Position numbers and translations under genes: made by a program. Shown here one piece after another: positions 11,030 to 20,653 of a DNA stretch of 64,000 nt. Position 1 is the stretch's first letter. Every line of letters begins with the position of its first letter. The stretch is from Rebecca billardiae RCC1528 (lineage: Eukaryota > Haptophyta). The stretch is from NCBI GenBank assembly GCA_965240325.2, contig OZ251223.1:1426001-1490000 (forward strand). Reading direction: 5' to 3'. Under the pieces are notes generated by a model. It had not been told where the DNA came from and made no database searches. It saw only the letters and a list, made by a program, of their open reading frames with translations.

Positions 11030-12037
11030 TCAGTCGGCGCGGTAGAAGGGCGAGTCGAACCACTGCTGCATGTGCCCATACAGCGCGCGGACCTCGGCGT
11101 GCAGCTGGCGGCTGGCACCGTCGCGCTCGAAGGAGAGCGAGCCCAGGATGCGGCTCACTGTCGCGTCAAAGTGCCGCGCCGAGTCCACGGGCATCTCCGC
11201 CAGCGTCGTCCACAGCATGTCCTTGCGCCCGGCAGGCGGGAGCGCCATCACCGCGCGCAGCGTCGCGATGTCCTCGGCGTAGTCCTGCTCGAGTATGGAG
11301 TGGACGCCCTGCCGGATGAGGCGGAGCACGAGGGTCCAGCGCGAGGGGACGCCGCCGTCCTCTGCCTCGGCCGCCTGAATCGCGAGCGACAGCCAGTTGA
11401 CGAAGTCGCCGTCAAGCTCGTTGCGCTCGTGCAGCTCGCGCGCGAGCGCGTCGAGCGCCACGTTGCCGCCTCGCGCTGCCGCCGCGCACAGGGCCTGCAC
11501 CTTCGCGAGCTGGCGCGCATGCATCTCGGAGAGGGTGTTCTGCGTCGAGTTTGCGATCGAGACGACAAACTCGTTGAGCTCGAGCAGCGCGCCCGCGTCC
11601 TCGGCGCTCGGCGACGCCGCGAGCTTCTCACGGACCAGCGCGATGTAACGCGGTGAGATGAGGACACCCATCTTCTCGCGCGCGAGGAGCGGGAGCTCTT
11701 CGGCGCGGCCGGCCCGGACGGCGTCGACGAGGGCGTCGACAAATTCCGCCTCCTCCTTCGAGCGCAGACGACCGCGCGCGTCGGACTCGACCAGAGCGCT
11801 CGCCATCGTGTCGAGGAGGGAGCTCGTCTGCGGCCGCGTGTCGACCACCTCGGCCGGCAGCCGGCTCCCATCCTCCTCCGCCAGCGCGCCCGCGATGGGG
11901 CGCGCACGTGCCGTGCGCGCTGCGCGCGGCGGAGCCAAGCTCGCAGGGCCAAGCCAGCGCAACCCGGCCGGCCCTACGCGCACACTGCTGCAGGTGCAGG
12001 CGAGCAGCCAGCCGGCGACGAGGCGAGTCGACGCCAT
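11030..12037 (-). CDS. Plastid-targeted-type all-helical protein of unknown function
   Basis: From the ATG at 12037 the product has 335 residues. It begins MASTRLVAGWLLACTCSS, a signal-peptide-like segment, followed by a basic, hydroxylated, acid-poor stretch like the transit part of a bipartite leader for a complex plastid. The mature part is helical, with SLLDTMASALVESDARGRLR and MGVLISPRYIALVREKLA near its start and a short C-terminal MQQWFDSPFYRAD. It is vaguely reminiscent of the chloroplast protein class represented by Arabidopsis At4g37920, but I could not verify this. It is divergent from the cation transporter gene with 252 bp between starts. Confidence 0.75.
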   Translation of the reverse strand: MASTRLVAGWLLACTCSSVRVGPAGLRWLGPASLAPPRAARTARARPIAGALAEEDGSRLPAEVVDTRPQTSSLLDTMASALVESDARGRLRSKEEAEFVDALVDAVRAGRAEELPLLAREKMGVLISPRYIALVREKLAASPSAEDAGALLELNEFVVSIANSTQNTLSEMHARQLAKVQALCAAAARGGNVALDALARELHERNELDGDFVNWLSLAIQAAEAEDGGVPSRWTLVLRLIRQGVHSILEQDYAEDIATLRAVMALPPAGRKDMLWTTLAEMPVDSARHFDATVSRILGSLSFERDGASRQLHAEVRALYGHMQQWFDSPFYRAD

Positions 12038-12289
12038 GGTTGGACCAGACCGCCCAAACGGAGTCCGGGAAGGCCGGAAGGCATCCGGCCGCCCGGCCGG
12101 GGCGGCGGCAAACGTGTGGTCACGGCGCCCGCCACTCGACGGCACGGTGCCCACGGGCAAGCCTGGGCCTTGCTCACCAGGGTCCGGAGCCCGGGACCTT
12201 CCTCGGCACGCGCTGCGCACATGATTTACAGAACGGGCGGCTGGCGGGCGTCTCCGCGAATAGAGGCGACGGCGTTCGGATCGTAGGCG

Positions 12290-14185
12290 ATGTCCACTGC
12301 GCACACGATGTGGAGCGTCCGCTGTCTGCTCATCGTCCTCGCACTGCTGTGCCACGACGGCGCGCACGCCGCAGCGCCGGCACGGAGCAGGCTCGTCAGG
12401 CCCGCCCTCGCGCGGTCGCGCGTCCCGCGCGGCATCAGCCTCCACGGAGGCCACCACCATCACCACGACGACGATGATGACGCTCATCATGGCGCGGCCG
12501 ACGCGCTCGGACTGGGCGAGCTGCTGCGCCACGCGCGCGCGATGGTGAATCACCGGTGGTGGGCGCCAGCAGCCGGTTCGGCGAGGGGCAGGCGTCAGAA
12601 CACGTTCCTCGTGCACGCCGAGGACCGCGTCACTGTGATCGGTGCCGCGGTCAACGTGCTTCTCTCCGTGTGCAAGTTTGCAGCGGGCATCTATGGCCGC
12701 GGCGCGGCGATGATTGCGGACGCGGCGCACTCGACGAGCGACTTGGTCAGCGACGTGGTCACGCTGTGGGCCGTCCGGATGGGCCGTCTGCCCCCGGACG
12801 ATGACCACCCGTACGGTGCGCGCGCGCATGCCTGCGACCTGCCCGCGCGCGCCACCCCGGGGCCGCGCGCCTCACGTTCGGTCGCGCCCCGCTTGCCCTG
12901 CTCACGCGCCGTGGGGGCAGGTCACGGGCGGTTCGAGACGCTAGGCTCGCTCGTGATCGCGGTGATGCTTGCGGGCACCGCCTGGGCCATCGGCGCGCAC
13001 TCCATGTCGAGTGGGCTCATGATTGCCGCCGGGCACTCGGCGGCCATTGCGGCGGGGGCGGCGCCGAGCGCCGCGGCCGCAGGGCACGTGCACACCCACG
13101 CCGGCCCGGGAGGCATCTCGCTCGCCGCGGCGCTCCTCTCGCTACTCGCGAAGGAGTGGATGTACCGGCTCACCGCCGCGGTCGGCCGGCGGCAGAACTC
13201 CTCCGTGCTGATGGCGAACGCACTGCACCACCGCTCGGACGCGCTGTCGTCTGTCGTCGCACTCGTCGGCATTGGCGGCGCGATGCTCGGCGTGCCGCTG
13301 CTCGACCCGATCGCGGGGATGATCGTCGGCGCGATGCTCGGCGTCGCGAGCCTCAGCGTCGCGAGCGAGGCGCTCACCCAGCTCACCGACGCCGTCGACG
13401 AGTCCATGATCTCAAAGATCGGCGCGCTGACGACAAAGGCGGAGGGCGTGCTGGACTACAACGACCTGCGCGTGCGCTGGTCCGGCTCCAAACTGCTTGT
13501 GGACGTGTGCGTCGTGACCGAGCCGACCATCTCGGCGTCCGCGGCGAACGACGTGGCGGAGCGCGTCCGGCTGAACATCCTCACCGCGATGCCCGCCGTC
13601 TACGAGGTGCTCGTGCGCTCGACCCCCCGAGCCTCTGAGCAGGGGACGCCGACGCAGGGCGAGCACGCGACGCCGCCCGAGTGCCCGATCGCGGTGATCA
13701 ACAGGCGACCGCGCTCGGACGTGGAGGAGGACGTGATGTCCGCGGTGCAGGCGGGCTCCCATGGCGTGGAGGCGATCGAGCACCTCACCGTGCACTACCT
13801 CTCGTACGACGTCGCGGTCGAGGTCGCCATTAAGGTGCGCCGCGCGCTCGACCCGCGGACGGCGCGCCACGCTGCATGCCCGGCGCCGTCGCGCCCTCGG
13901 CTGTGTGCTCACCCCGTGCTGACCGGGTGCGCCCGTCGTCGCGCTCGGCGCGTGCGCGCACAGGTGGACCCGAAGCTGCTCGTGAGCGACGCGCGCGAGA
14001 TCGCCGCCAAGGCGCGCGACCGCATCCTCACCGGCGTGGACGACGTCGCGCACGCAGACATCCACCTCGACCTCCTGGGCGAGTCGCCCGAGTCCATGTT
14101 CGACGACGCGCTCGCGCGGCAGGAGGAGCCGCCGACGGAGGCGGCGATCGGGCTGCAGGGGCCGTTGCGAGAGCCGCAGCCGTGA
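12290..14185 (+). CDS. Cation diffusion facilitator (Zn-type), three exons, two C-terminal domains
   Basis: Exons are 12290-12815, 12921-13834 and 13964-14185. Splicing restores DDHPYGHGRFETLG and AIKVDPKLLVSDAREIAAKA, both typical of the family. Both introns (105 and 129 nt) are multiples of three and lack stops, so the unspliced frame also stays open. The protein starts with a signal sequence (MWSVRCLLIVLALLC) and a luminal His/Asp cluster (HHHHHDDDDD), then transmembrane helices with the metal-site pairs HSTSD (about residue 147) and HHRSD (about 278). HxxxD in both sites points to zinc rather than manganese. A His-rich loop sits between helices 4 and 5. After the membrane domain come two tandem cytoplasmic domains with similar layouts, where one is usual. 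Role: zinc export from the cytosol into an organelle or out of the cell. Confidence 0.9.
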   Translation: MSTAHTMWSVRCLLIVLALLCHDGAHAAAPARSRLVRPALARSRVPRGISLHGGHHHHHDDDDDAHHGAADALGLGELLRHARAMVNHRWWAPAAGSARGRRQNTFLVHAEDRVTVIGAAVNVLLSVCKFAAGIYGRGAAMIADAAHSTSDLVSDVVTLWAVRMGRLPPDDDHPYGARAHACDLPARATPGPRASRSVAPRLPCSRAVGAGHGRFETLGSLVIAVMLAGTAWAIGAHSMSSGLMIAAGHSAAIAAGAAPSAAAAGHVHTHAGPGGISLAAALLSLLAKEWMYRLTAAVGRRQNSSVLMANALHHRSDALSSVVALVGIGGAMLGVPLLDPIAGMIVGAMLGVASLSVASEALTQLTDAVDESMISKIGALTTKAEGVLDYNDLRVRWSGSKLLVDVCVVTEPTISASAANDVAERVRLNILTAMPAVYEVLVRSTPRASEQGTPTQGEHATPPECPIAVINRRPRSDVEEDVMSAVQAGSHGVEAIEHLTVHYLSYDVAVEVAIKVRRALDPRTARHAACPAPSRPRLCAHPVLTGCARRRARRVRAQVDPKLLVSDAREIAAKARDRILTGVDDVAHADIHLDLLGESPESMFDDALARQEEPPTEAAIGLQGPLREPQP

Positions 14186-14523
14186 GCGCACCTCGGCATG
14201 GCTCCTCGCACATCGCAGCGCCCTTCGGCCCGTGCGTGCCTCGAAGCCAACCGGTTTGCTGTGGCTCCAGGGCTCCTACGAGTACTACGACACTCTTTAA
14301 CTGTAGCTACGTCTGCTGACTGCTGCTGACGATAATGAACGACCGAACGCCGTTGACGTTGGATCGTGGAGCCAGTCCGTACGACGCGCCGTCATACTCT
14401 GTCCGTCGCCGTTACGGTGTCGTCACGTCGTATAGTTACTAGCTACAGTCTACACTCGTCGACGTAATGATATGATGTCGGGGTCAAAGCAGACGAAGGA
14501 TCCACACGCACTCATCGCAGGAG
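14186..14523. other. Convergent intergenic spacer
   Basis: Lies between the tail-to-tail cation transporter and HIT/GalT-like genes. Short repeats of GTCGTC/ACGACG type and no open frame of interest. It must hold the 3' ends of both transcripts; no clear polyadenylation signal was identified. Confidence 0.5.
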
Positions 14524-15942
14524 TCAGCAAGGGCCCTCGGGCGCGGCAGAACTCTCTGAAAGCTCCGAGTCGCTCGTCTTGCCACGGACACGCGCAGCGG
14601 CAGGGCTGCCAGCGGTCCCACCGCTACTGCTCGAGGCGGCCGCGCTCCGGCGTGCCGGGTCGAGTGCCTCCATGATCGCGTAGGGATCGACGTTCACGAT
14701 CGTCGCGCCGTGCACGAGATCCACGCCGCCCACGTCTGCCGTGCGGCTCTCGATGTCGCCGCGATCGAGGATGGCCGCGACGACCCGCTCGCTCGCACCC
14801 TCCTCCGCCGTGCCGCGCAGAGCAGCGCTCCCGCCGCGCATCGGCGGCAGTGTGAACGCCATCGAGAAGGAGCGGCAGTGCCGCCCGTCGATCAGCGCGC
14901 GCAGCGCGGCGTGCAGCGCCGGCGCGAGCGCGCTGAGCGGCGCTCCGGCGTCGCCGACGACGAGCAGCTCGCCTGCGGGCGCGCGCGGCGTGAGGCTCGC
15001 GAGCACGCTCGCTGCGCCCACGCGCGTCGCCAGCCCGAGCGCGCTGTGCGCTGCGACCAGATCGGTGTAATAGCGATCGGCGCGCGGCGCGCCGCGCGCG
15101 GCGGCGTACTGCGCACGCGCCGTGCGCAGCAGCCTCGCGCGGCCCGGCGCGGACGGGGACAGGTACATCTGCATGTGCGGGTGGATCTGCGAGGCCGAGC
15201 TCTTGCCCATCGCGTTCCACCACAGCACCGGGTGCCACTCGGCAGGCCCCGGCTGCTGCGCGCGCGCCGGCCGCTCCCCGCCAGACTCGATGTGCTCGCG
15301 CGTGCGCTCGTACCAGCGTGTGACGACGTCGAGGCCGTCGCGCAGCTCGTCGAGCGTCACGCCCAGCGGGTCGTGCCGCCGGAACACCAGCATGCCGTGC
15401 GCGCCGTCCGCCCTGAACGCGTTGGCCGCCGTGAGCGAGTGCGCGCCATGGAGCCGACCCCACGGCTCCGACGACGTCATCGTCTCCGGTGCGCAGAAGT
15501 CGCAGCTGCCGGCGCCCTCGGTCGCGCTGATCTCGGAGTACGCAGAGCCCGCGCTCGGCTTGGTAAACGCGATGGGCTTGTGCGCGCGCAGCGGGTTGTA
15601 GTGCGCGGTGCGCGCCTCGACGAGGTCCGTGATCACGATGGCGCGCTGCGCGGCCGCCGACCGGAGCGCGTCCTCGTCAGACTGGCCGTCCGAGCGGGTC
15701 CAGCGCGCCATCTTCGGTGCAAATGAGTCGGGAATCACCATGTCCGACCGACGGGCGGAGACGTCGAAGATCGAGCGCACCGCGTCGCGCTGCCCGCCCG
15801 GCAGGCCGTCGATGCGCTCGGGCAGCGTCGCGATGGTGCGACTGAGGCACGCGCCTCCTTTCGGCGCGGGCGACGAGGCGCTGGCCTGCAGCACGGTTGC
15901 AAAGAAAGCCGAGCGCGCGATACGCCAGCGGGCGAGCGCCAT
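14524..15942 (-). CDS. GalT/HIT-superfamily nucleotidyltransferase-like protein
   Basis: The ATG at 15942 gives 472 residues. A zinc-type CxxC (SCDFCAPETMT) is followed by a long region and then QIHPHMQMYLSP, the HxHxQ active-site signature of galactose-1-phosphate uridylyltransferase and related enzymes. Preceding WHPVLWWNAMGKSSAS resembles the WxNxG..A strand of that fold. The first of the two histidines in HPHMQ would be the nucleotidylated residue. The N-terminus (MALARWRIARSAFFATVLQA) may be a targeting leader. The frame runs upstream to 16140 but only from a GTG. Substrate is unclear: sugar-1-phosphates or dinucleoside polyphosphates are both possible. A disordered Ser/Ala tail ends the protein. 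Divergent from the G6PDH gene. Confidence 0.78.
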   Translation of the reverse strand: MALARWRIARSAFFATVLQASASSPAPKGGACLSRTIATLPERIDGLPGGQRDAVRSIFDVSARRSDMVIPDSFAPKMARWTRSDGQSDEDALRSAAAQRAIVITDLVEARTAHYNPLRAHKPIAFTKPSAGSAYSEISATEGAGSCDFCAPETMTSSEPWGRLHGAHSLTAANAFRADGAHGMLVFRRHDPLGVTLDELRDGLDVVTRWYERTREHIESGGERPARAQQPGPAEWHPVLWWNAMGKSSASQIHPHMQMYLSPSAPGRARLLRTARAQYAAARGAPRADRYYTDLVAAHSALGLATRVGAASVLASLTPRAPAGELLVVGDAGAPLSALAPALHAALRALIDGRHCRSFSMAFTLPPMRGGSAALRGTAEEGASERVVAAILDRGDIESRTADVGGVDLVHGATIVNVDPYAIMEALDPARRSAAASSSSGGTAGSPAAARVRGKTSDSELSESSAAPEGPC

Positions 15943-16177
15943 CGTCAGCCCGCCCGCCGCGAACACCGCCGTCACGACTGTCGCCAACGACAGCCTCGTG
16001 GTGGCGGTCGCACGATGGCGGACGAGCCGATCTCGTCTGACAGTCCAGCGAAGAGCAGCGCAGCCACCACCCTTGCGCAGCCGGTCGAACAAGGGAGCGG
16101 AGCTTCCGGACGAAGGCGCGAGCGCTGGCCCTGCGCCCACACGTTGTGCCGACGCGTGCGGCCACTAGCGGGTCGGC

Positions 16178-18656
16178 ATGAGCGCCGTGCGCAGGGCGAG
16201 TACCGACGCGTCGAAGAAGACATGGACGGACACGGACTCGGACGATGACGCCTTGTCTGCCGCGCGCGATCCGGTGGGCCTGCACCTGATGGCCGTGATC
16301 CCAGAGTCGCAGCTGCTGGGGCCACCCGCCGCCGCGGACCCGTCGGCAGCGACGGTTGCGCTCTCGCAGAGCTCGCTCACGACGGTGGTCGTGTTCGGCG
16401 CGGATGGCAACCTCGCCCGGCGCAAGACCTTCCCCGCGCTCTTCAACCTCATGTACAAGCAGCTCCTCGACGACGACGCGGTGATCATCGGGTACGCGCG
16501 TGCGCCGATGGACACGGAGGACTTCCGCGCGATGGTGAAGAAGTCGATCTACTCGCCCACCGTGGCGAACCAGCCGCGCAACACGTTCCTCGCGCAAGTG
16601 ACGTACGAGAGCGGCCAGTTCGACAGCGAGGACGACTACCGCCGGCTGCGCGCGGCGATCGAGGCGCGCGAGGAGGCGCAGGTGCGGCTGTGGCACCTGT
16701 CCGCGCACGGCGGCACGGTCGCGGTGCGGCCGCCGCGGCGCGTGCGGCTGTACTACCTCGCGGTGCCGTCGTTCCTGTACTTCGACATCTGCCGCGGCCT
16801 CAAGCTCTCCGCCATCGCCGCCGACCAGGCCGTCGACCGCTTCGTGCTCGAGAAGCCGTTCGGGCGCGACACGGAGACGTGCGACGCGCTGCTCGCGCAG
16901 CTCTCGGCCGTGCTCACGGAGGACGTGAGCTACCGGATCGACCACTACCTGGGGAAGGAGCTGATCATGAGCCTACTCGTGCTGCGCTTCGCCAACATCT
17001 GCTTCGAGGCCATCTGGAACCGGCAGAACGTCGCCTCGGTCCAGGTGATCTTCAAGGTGCGCGCGCGCGCGCGGCTCGGCCCGGCGCGCGCGCCGGAGCG
17101 GCCTCCGACCGGCCCCGACCGTGCGCGCTGTTGGCTCCGCTGAGCGCGCGCGCCGCTCTCCGCGCCGCGCCGACGCGCCCCCGCCGCCTCGCCCGCGCGC
17201 CCCGCGCACGCCGCCTCCCCGCCCGCCCCGCCCGCCCCTGCCCCTCGCCCGCGCGCGCGGCCGGCCGCAGGAGCGGGTCGGGCTGGACGGGCGAGGCGGG
17301 TACTTTGACCAGTATGGCGTGATCCGAGACGTGATGCAGAACCACCTGACGCAGATCCTGGCGCTGGTGGCGATGGAGCAGCCGCTCTCGATGGACGCGA
17401 AGCACATCCTGCAGGAGAAGATCAAGGTGCTCAAGTGCGTCCGCCCCATCGCGCGCCGCGACCTCGTCGTCGGCCAGTATGCCGGGTACTTGGATGAAGA
17501 CTCCATCACCAACAAGCAGTCCACCACCGAGACGTTCGCCGCCGCGGTCGTCAAGATACACAACCCGCGCTGGGCGGGCGTGCCCTTCGTGCTCAAGGCG
17601 GGGAAGGCGCTGAACGAGTCGCGCGCGGAGGTGCGCGCCCGTTGGCGCGCGAGCGCGAGGCTGCGTGGGTGTGCAGGCACACCATCGGCTCGTGTGATCA
17701 ATCGCACCCCGGCCTGCCTCGTGCCCTCACGCGTGCGCGCGCGCGCGCGCGCAGGTGCGAATACGGTTCCAATCGCCGCCGGGCGTCGTCTCCGAGTTCA
17801 AGGGCTGCCCCGAGAACGAGCTGATCATCCGCGTGCAGCCCAACGAGGGCATCTACTGGAAGATCCAGAACAAGGTGCCCGGACTCGACTTCGAGGTGGC
17901 GCCCATGCGGATGGACCTCACCTACCAGCAGGTAGGTCTGCACGCACACACCCAACGCGCGCACCCAACGCGCTCGAGCGCGCTCGCGCGAGCGCGTCAC
18001 GCGTGCGGCCGATGCGCGTCGGCCACGGGTGGCGGCCTCAGCGCGCGGCGCGCGGCCCCGTGCGTGCGCGTGCGCAGACGCACCGGAACAAGCGGCCCGA
18101 GATGCCCGAGGCGTACGAGCGGCTCATCCTGAACGTGCTGCGCGGCGACAAGTCGCACTTTGTGCACGCGGACGAGCTCCGTCTCTCGTGGCAGATCTTC
18201 TCGCCGGTGCTGCACGAGCTCGAGCGGTCGGGCGAGCGCCCGCACGCGTACACGCGCGGCACGCGCGGGCCCGTCGCGGCGGACGAGCTCGCCCAGCGCT
18301 ACGGCATGCGCAAGTTCGGCTCGCAGCGCTACGACTCGTCGGCGGCGACCGCGGCGGCGCTCAACGCCGTCTCGCTGGCCAACCAGCGTAACTCTTCCTC
18401 GGGGAGCGCGATCGGCGGGCGCGCGCGCGCGGCAGGACCGGCGCTGAACGGCGAGAGCGATGCGCGGGGCTCGGGCAGGAGAGGCTCGGAGCCGTCGCTG
18501 GATGCCACCAGCCCCGACGGGCCCAGCAGGCGCCTGCGAAATCCTTTCGACAGCAGCGACCCGTACGGCCGACTGTCGCCCGGGCCGCAGCCGCACCCGG
18601 ACGGACCGATCGTGCCTGTGGTGATCGACCACCAGAGCAGTAACATCGACCCTTGA
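16178..18656 (+). CDS. G6PD: Glucose-6-phosphate 1-dehydrogenase, four exons
   Basis: Exons 16178-17056, 17271-17630, 17755-17931 and 18078-18656 splice in phase 0 into 664 residues. Joins restore NVASVQVIFK-ERVGLDGRG, RAE-VRIRFQSPP and LTYQQ-THRNKRPEMPEAYE. Signature elements are EKPFGRD, the active-site YRIDHYLGKE, GRGGYFDQYGVIRDVMQNHL and AYERLILNVLRGD. The enzyme oxidises glucose-6-phosphate with NADP+, the first step of the oxidative pentose phosphate pathway. The N-terminal 60 residues and the C-terminal 100 residues are extra and look disordered. The coenzyme loop reads GADGNLARRK where most relatives have GASGDLAKRK. No clear plastid leader is visible, so a cytosolic form is likely. 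Introns (214, 124 and 146 nt) begin GTGCGC, GTGCGC and GTAGGT. Confidence 0.93.
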
Positions 18657-19189
18657 CGTCGGTCCGACGGTCCTTGAGGCTAAGGCTTGCTTGCGCTGGG
18701 CGGAGCAGCGTCGGCGCGCCTGGCTTGCCGCGTGATATGTGCTCGACGACGGTGCTAGGCGGCTAGCTGACGACATGATGCACTGCTGACAGCATTGCGC
18801 CGCGCAGTCTTAGTATACTACGTCTACCGTGGGCGGCTGTGGTCACGGCCACGGTCACGGCCACGGGTCAGGGTGACGGCCGGGCTCACTGTGAATTACG
18901 GACACGGGCTGCACTCACTCTGCGAGTCTGCGGCTCACTCCGCTCACTCAGCGGCCCTGAGTGACTGACTCTGAGACTGAGTGTGAGTCACTACTCACTC
19001 AGCCGGCCGCGGGTCGGTGAACTTACTGACGACAATGCTGTAGTTCTATTCTGACGATGATGACTCGGACTTCTCATCGTCACTCGTCGTCAGCGGGCCG
19101 ACTACACTCGTCGTCACAGTAGTCAGCAGGCGACGAAGTTTGTCGTCGTCCTCCTCGTCTTTCACGTCACGTCGAGGTCGTCGTCGTCG
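18657..19189. other. Intergenic spacer with short CACTCAG-type repeats
   Basis: Between the G6PDH stop and the Sec14-like stop (tail to tail). It contains irregular repeats of GACTGAGTGTGAGTCAC character and a GTCGTC-rich approach to the acidic tail of the next gene. No gene is seen. Confidence 0.5.
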
Positions 19190-20617
19190 TCAATCATCAT
19201 CAGCGTCGTCGTCATCGTCGTCAGCGCCGTCATCGTCTTCGCCCTCGTCATCACGATCGTCGTCGTCCTCGTCCTCCGCCCCACGTTCCTCATCTTCCTC
19301 GTCGTCTTCGTCCGGCTCCTCGTCGGGCTCCGCCCTGCCGACCGAGGCTGGCTCGTCGACATCGTCCTCGTCGCCGCCCTCCGCGCTCGCTGGCTGCAGC
19401 CGAGCGCTGCCCATCGTCTCAGACATCTCCAGGCCCTCCTCCTCCGCGTCGTGTGGCGGCGCGCCTTCGGCCTGCGCGCCGCCCCAGCCGCGTGCGGACT
19501 CGAATGGCGACATGTCGACGTTGTCGAGGTCGAGGTCACCCCCACCGAACCCGGCCTCGCCCAGGTCCTGCAGCTCCTCGCCCGGCAGCGTGGTCTGCAG
19601 GTAGTGGTCCACCAGTGGTGGGCGCGCGCCGCCGTACTCGGCGGCCGCCTCGACCTCGGCGGCGATGGCCTCGTCCGGCTCCCAGAACTGCTCGAGCTCG
19701 CCGCCCGCGCCGCCGAGGAAGTGCGGCACCTGCTCGGCCGGGATCCCCCGCGCCGCGAGGTGCTCCAAGAAGTCGCGGCCGAGCACGTGCACCTTGGCCG
19801 CCGTGAGCGGGTGCATCCAGCGCCGAGCAATCTTCCAGCCGGCGGCGAAGAGCGCGGGCGCGTTCACAATGTACAGCGCGTGCAGCGTCTCGGGGAAGAC
19901 GGCCTCGTGGAAGTGGATGGCGCGCCGCGCGACGCGCTGCAGCCTGCGCGAGAAGTGAGCGGGCGAGAGCCCCGCCAGGTCGACGATCGCCACGTGCTTG
20001 TACACGCGCTTGCCCGTGCGCGCGACGCGCCTCAGCTTGAGCGTGCGCAGCGCCTCCTGCGTGAACACGAGGTTGAGGAAGAGCTCGACCTCGCCCTCGT
20101 CGCCGTCGAAGGCGGCGAAGAGCTGGCGCGGGTCGATCGCGCCGAAGCGCTCGAAGTACAGCGGGTGGCCCTCGCCGTCCTCGCCGTGCACGCCGCACGG
20201 GTACAGCGAGCAGAACTGGCCGCGCCTCGGCGCGCCCGTCGCGAGGATGGCGTCCGCGCCGACCGCCTCGCGCTTGAGGAGCATCGTCTCGAGCGCGTCG
20301 GCGGCGGCCTCCTCCCAGTCCGCGCCCGCGTGCGCGTACCCACGGATGGCCGTCAGCAGCAGGTCGTCGTCCAGCCCCGGCCGATCTCTGAACCGTCGCC
20401 GCAGCGCGGCCACGAGCCTGAGCTCATCTGAACTGAGCGGCGCCCATTCCACGGCGGGCGCAAAGTCGGGCTGGTCGCCGCGCTGGCGGGCACCGCCACC
20501 ACGAAGCGCGCTCAGGTGTGCACGAGAGAGCTCGCGCTTGCTCTCCGCGCGCAGTGCGCCCACGCCGGGAGCCCCGACGAGGAGCGCGACGAGGATGACG
20601 CCGGCGACCGCAGCCAT
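19190..20617 (-). CDS. Secreted or organelle-targeted CRAL-TRIO (Sec14-like) protein with acidic tail
   Basis: From the ATG at 20617 the product is 475 residues. A signal peptide (MAAVAGVILVALLVGAPGVG) is followed by a small CRAL-TRIO-N-like helical part and a CRAL-TRIO lipid-binding domain (about residues 130-320) with YKHVAIVDLAGLSPAHFSRR, ALYIVNAPALFAAGWKIARR and AAKVHVLGRDFLEHL. Sec14-type domains bind and exchange phosphoinositides or other hydrophobic ligands. A signal peptide is unusual for this mainly cytosolic family and suggests routing to the endomembrane or a complex plastid. The last 70 residues are almost pure Asp/Glu. The encoding DNA is a GTC/GTCGTC-rich tract that may be slippage-prone. 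An upstream GTG in frame is ignored. Confidence 0.88.
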   Translation of the reverse strand: MAAVAGVILVALLVGAPGVGALRAESKRELSRAHLSALRGGGARQRGDQPDFAPAVEWAPLSSDELRLVAALRRRFRDRPGLDDDLLLTAIRGYAHAGADWEEAAADALETMLLKREAVGADAILATGAPRRGQFCSLYPCGVHGEDGEGHPLYFERFGAIDPRQLFAAFDGDEGEVELFLNLVFTQEALRTLKLRRVARTGKRVYKHVAIVDLAGLSPAHFSRRLQRVARRAIHFHEAVFPETLHALYIVNAPALFAAGWKIARRWMHPLTAAKVHVLGRDFLEHLAARGIPAEQVPHFLGGAGGELEQFWEPDEAIAAEVEAAAEYGGARPPLVDHYLQTTLPGEELQDLGEAGFGGGDLDLDNVDMSPFESARGWGGAQAEGAPPHDAEEEGLEMSETMGSARLQPASAEGGDEDDVDEPASVGRAEPDEEPDEDDEEDEERGAEDEDDDDRDDEGEDDDGADDDDDDADDD

Positions 20618-20653
20618 CGCCACGTCATCAGTGGCTCTGGTGGTAGCTTAGTA

